Part shown: piece by piece, positions 5,757 through 7,999 of the stretch
Numbering within the stretch: position 1 is the first letter of the stretch
Layout of the letters: the number at the start of each line of letters is the position of its first letter
Assembly: GCA_003132825.1 (NCBI GenBank)
Contig: PKYX01000147.1
Location: forward strand, 1,913 to 9,911
DNA length: 7,999 nt
Origin: Acidobacteriaceae bacterium
GTDB taxonomy: Bacteria > Acidobacteriota > Terriglobia > Terriglobales > Acidobacteriaceae
Direction of reading: 5' to 3'
Program-made: the position numbers and the translations under genes
The notes under the pieces: generated by a model
Seen by the model: only the letters and a program-made list of their open reading frames with translations
What the model was told of the DNA's origin: nothing
The model's database searches: none

Positions 5757-6539
5757 ATGACCCAGGCGAGCAAGAAAGTTGCGATGTTGATCCCGTGCTT
5801 CGTGGATCAGCTGAGTCCGCAAATTGGCCTCGATATGGCCGCCGTCTTGCGGCGGATTGGGTATACGGTGGAATTCGAGGAGCAACAGACGTGTTGCGGA
5901 CAACCAGCATTCAATACGGGATATTGGAATGAGGCACGGCCGCTGGCGGAAAAGTTCGTCCACCTTTTTCGCGATAAGGAAATCGTCGTCTGCCCTTCGG
6001 CATCGTGCACCACCATGGTGCGCAACTTTTATCCCGAGTTGCTGGCGAACTCCCCCGGGCACGACGATGCGGTCGAGCTCGGCCAACGGGTGTTTGAGTT
6101 TTCCGAGTTTCTGGTCAACGTCGCCCGCGTCACCGACGTGGGTGCGAGCTTCGCGCACCGGGTTACCTATCACGATTCCTGTCATGCGCTGCGCGAGTTG
6201 CGCCTGAAGCAGCCGCCTCGTGAACTGCTGCGTCATGTTCGCGGCCTTGAAGTCGTGGAGATGCAATACAGCGAAGACTGTTGCGGTTTCGGAGGCACAT
6301 TCTCGACCAAGTTCAGCATGATTTCCGCCGCCATGGGCGACACGAAAGTGGGGAATGTTGAGGCTTGCGGAGCCGAGTTTGTGACCTCGGTCGATCCCAG
6401 CTGCCTGATGCAGATGGACGGCATTCTGCGGCGGCGAAAATCGCGTGCGCGCACCATCCACCTGGCCAGTATTCTGGCCTGCTCCTCCGATTCCAGCCAA
6501 CCCTCGCGCCAGCTTGCGGACCGCGAAAGGACGCGATGA
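5757..6539 (+). CDS. lutA: L-lactate utilisation protein LutA (CCG-domain Fe-S protein)
   Basis: A 260-residue (Fe-S)-binding protein with two cysteine-rich CCG domains, as in LutA/YkgE and the heterodisulfide-reductase HdrB type. Domain 1 has Cys14 (IPCFVD), the TCCGQPAFNTG motif (Cys46, Cys47) and SASCTTM (Cys84). Domain 2 has HDSCH (Cys142), DCCGFGG (Cys175, Cys176) and DPSCLM (Cys216). LutA works with LutB and LutC to oxidise L-lactate to pyruvate, passing electrons towards the respiratory chain. The ATG at 5757 is chosen because KKVAMLIPC matches the first strand of the family. The frame is open to 5547, but that part is antisense to the FAH N-terminus. No strong Shine-Dalgarno is seen for this start. 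The stop overlaps the lutB start by four bases (ATGA). The last 20 or so residues form a polar tail beyond the usual family end. Confidence 0.93.
   Translation: MTQASKKVAMLIPCFVDQLSPQIGLDMAAVLRRIGYTVEFEEQQTCCGQPAFNTGYWNEARPLAEKFVHLFRDKEIVVCPSASCTTMVRNFYPELLANSPGHDDAVELGQRVFEFSEFLVNVARVTDVGASFAHRVTYHDSCHALRELRLKQPPRELLRHVRGLEVVEMQYSEDCCGFGGTFSTKFSMISAAMGDTKVGNVEACGAEFVTSVDPSCLMQMDGILRRRKSRARTIHLASILACSSDSSQPSRQLADRERTR
6526..6531 (+). promoter_or_regulatory. Ribosome binding site for lutB
   Basis: AAAGGA four bases before the lutB ATG (6536-6538), inside the last codons of lutA. With the ATGA overlap it fixes the lutB start, rather than the 57 codons of open frame further upstream. Confidence 0.6.
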
Positions 6540-7948
6540 TCACGCCGGCCGAGCAATTCCTGCGCAGCGCCGCGGAAAAGTCCGCCGACCTCGGGCACCG
6601 GCAGACCATCCGCCGTGCCATTGATACCTACGACGGGGCGACGGCGCGCGGTCGCGCCCGTTTTCTTGACTGGGAGGCGGCGCGAGAGAGAAGCCAGGAA
6701 ATCAAGTGGGAAGCGGTCAATCACCTCGACCAGTACTTGCTGGAATTCGAAGCCAAGGTGAAACAACGCGGTGGCCACGTGTTTTGGGCGGAGACCTCGG
6801 CCGATGCCAGGAGCTACATCCAGGATCTGGCGGCGCGGCGCGGCGTGCGCAAGGTGGTGAAGTCGAAGTCGATGATCACGGAGGAAATCCACCTCAATCC
6901 GGCGCTCGAGGCCTCGGGAATCGAGGTATTTGAGACTGACCTGGGCGAGTTCATCGTGCAGTTGCGGCAGGAGCCTCCCTACCACATCGTGACGCCGGCG
7001 ATGCATTTGACCCGCCACGATATTGCGGCCCTGTTCAAGGAAAAACTGGGCACCGGCGACACGAGCGATCCCGAGGAGTTGGTCGCGGCCGCCCGCAGAG
7101 TCTTGCGGCAGGCGTTCTTTTCCGCCGAGATGGGCATCAGCGGGGCGAATTTTCTGGTGGCCGATTCCGGGATGATCGCCATCACTACCAACGAAGGCAA
7201 CGGGCGGCTGTGCACGAGCGTTCCGCGAATTCACGTGGCGGTGGCGGGAATTGAGAAAGTGGTTCCGCGGGCGGATGATCTCGCGGTTCTGTGGCCGGTG
7301 CTCTCGACTGCGGGAACGGGACAGGCGCTGACTTGCTATAACGTTCTCATCGGCGGCCCGCGAGCCCCGGGCGAAGTGGATGGCCCGGAAGAATTTCACG
7401 TGGTGCTGCTCGACAATGGCCGCAGTGAACTGTTGGCGGATGCCGAGCAGCGCGATGTCTTGCAGTGCATCCGCTGCGGAGCATGCCTGAACGCCTGCCC
7501 GGTGTACCGCACCATTGGCGGGCATGCCTATGGCACGACCTATCAGGGCCCCATCGGCAGCGTGCTGACGCCGCATCTTCGCGGGATCAAGGAATTCCAG
7601 CATTTGTCGTCGGCATCTTCGTTATGTGGAGCGTGCACGGCGACCTGTCCGGTCAAGATCGACCTGCACCACCACCTTCTGCACAACCGGCGGAATGCGG
7701 TCGAGACCGCCAATCGTTCCTGGCTGGAGCGCGTGGGATTCAAGTTGTGGCGCTGGACCGTCGTCGATGCGCGCAGATTCGCCACGATGGGCGCGCTCGC
7801 ACGAGCCGGGCTTCGTTTGACCAATGGACTAGGCCTGGCAGGCACCTGGCTCGATCCCGCGCGTGCGTGGACCAAGGACCGCGCCGCACTCGAAGTCCCG
7901 CACAAGTCGTTTCGCGCCCTCTGGAGGGAACGCCGTGGCGGAGCCTGA
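6536..7948 (+). CDS. lutB: L-lactate utilisation protein LutB (LUD domain plus ferredoxin domain)
   Basis: A 470-residue protein of the normal LutB length and domain order. The N-terminal LUD domain (about 65-300) carries MITEEIHLNPAL (113-124), IEVFETDLGEF (129-139) and GISGANFLVADSGMIAITTN (200-219). The ferredoxin domain that follows has a first cluster CIRCGACLNACPV (Cys311, 314, 317, 321), the conserved TYQGPIGSVLTP (335-346), and a second cluster LCGACTATCPVKI (Cys364, 367, 371). A LutB-type C-terminal region of about 90 residues ends near EVPHKSFRALWRE. LutB is the iron-sulfur electron-transfer subunit of the cytoplasmic LutABC L-lactate oxidation system. The ATG at 6536 overlaps the lutA stop and has AAAGGA before it. 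The stop lies 14 bases inside lutC, so all three genes are translationally coupled. All key residues are present and I see no damage. Confidence 0.96.
   Translation: MITPAEQFLRSAAEKSADLGHRQTIRRAIDTYDGATARGRARFLDWEAARERSQEIKWEAVNHLDQYLLEFEAKVKQRGGHVFWAETSADARSYIQDLAARRGVRKVVKSKSMITEEIHLNPALEASGIEVFETDLGEFIVQLRQEPPYHIVTPAMHLTRHDIAALFKEKLGTGDTSDPEELVAAARRVLRQAFFSAEMGISGANFLVADSGMIAITTNEGNGRLCTSVPRIHVAVAGIEKVVPRADDLAVLWPVLSTAGTGQALTCYNVLIGGPRAPGEVDGPEEFHVVLLDNGRSELLADAEQRDVLQCIRCGACLNACPVYRTIGGHAYGTTYQGPIGSVLTPHLRGIKEFQHLSSASSLCGACTATCPVKIDLHHHLLHNRRNAVETANRSWLERVGFKLWRWTVVDARRFATMGALARAGLRLTNGLGLAGTWLDPARAWTKDRAALEVPHKSFRALWRERRGGA
7923..7927 (+). promoter_or_regulatory. Ribosome binding site deciding the lutC GTG start
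   Basis: GGAGG seven bases before the GTG at 7935-7937. This ideal spacing supports a lutC start inside the 3' end of lutB. Confidence 0.7.
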
Positions 7949-7999
7949 CAATCCCGGCCGCGAGCGCATTCTGGCGCGTCTCAAAAACGCGCTGCTCGC
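7935..7999 (+). CDS. lutC: LutC-like LUD-domain protein, N-terminal fragment (cut by window end)
   Basis: Only the first 21 codons are present (VAEPDNPGRERILARLKNALL, the first Val being the GTG initiator). An N-terminal amphipathic helix of the form RERILARLKNAL is typical of LutC, the small LUD-domain partner of LutA and LutB. Position directly after lutB, a 14-base overlap with its stop and a strong GGAGG at seven bases all support a real start. The LUD domain itself is outside the window, so the call rests on context and this short helix. Confidence 0.8.
   Translation, partial: MAEPDNPGRERILARLKNALL

Noticed and set aside
5618..5773. A 52-residue N-terminal extension of the FAH protein to an ATG at 5773
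   Set aside because: The extension is Arg-rich and unlike the family, and it would overlap the divergent lutA start. MKLIRW at 5617 matches the usual N-terminus.
6233..7603. A 456-codon open frame on the minus strand opposite lutA/lutB
   Set aside because: It is fully antisense to two well-conserved genes, its translation is rich in His, Arg and Gln with no recognisable domain, and long antisense frames are expected in GC-rich coding DNA.

Overview
The window is GC-rich, dense protein-coding DNA from a Gram-negative-type bacterium. Several features recall Acidobacteriota: a short-tailed bactofilin, a periplasmic LolA/MucB-like protein, and a two-gene FAH/SDR sugar-acid module beside lutABC. 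That placement is an impression from gene content, not a proof. There are no rRNA, tRNA, CRISPR or transposon sequences. Every gene looks intact except the two cut by the window edges.

Layout. (1) Positions 3-179 are the 3' end of a plus-strand bactofilin gene, closed by a clear intrinsic terminator at 198-230. (2) From 323 to 5617 everything is on the minus strand, in three transcription blocks. Read in the direction of transcription these are: a FAH-family hydrolase plus an SDR dehydrogenase (5617 to 3923); after a 322-base non-coding gap, a PHP-domain metallo-hydrolase translationally coupled to a GT4 glycosyltransferase (3600 to 1220); then a secreted LolA/MucB-like protein (1135 to 323). 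(3) From 5757 to the right edge, on the plus strand, lie lutA, lutB and the first 21 codons of lutC. They are packed with stop/start overlaps and are divergent from the FAH gene across a 139-base region.

How the genes fit together. The SDR and FAH proteins match the last two enzymes of the non-phosphorylative (diketo-hydrolase) route for 6-deoxy sugars. In that route 2-keto-3-deoxy-L-fuconate (or -rhamnonate) is oxidised to the 2,4-diketo acid, which is then cleaved to pyruvate and L-lactate. LutABC is the iron-sulfur/LUD complex that oxidises L-lactate to pyruvate. The divergent arrangement therefore reads as a complete tail for deoxy-sugar catabolism: both products of the hydrolase end as pyruvate. 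This is an inference from family identity and gene order; the upstream enzymes (sugar dehydrogenase, lactonase, dehydratase, transporter) are not in the window.

The PHP-GT4 pair and the LolA-like protein look like a separate envelope or glycoconjugate module of unknown product. The PHP protein is unusual: it has all the metal-binding motifs, but a long insertion between motifs I and II and a C-terminal extension of about 110 residues. I see no defence system, mobile element or wholly new architecture. The most interesting items are the deoxy-sugar/lactate coupling and the atypical PHP-GT4 pair.
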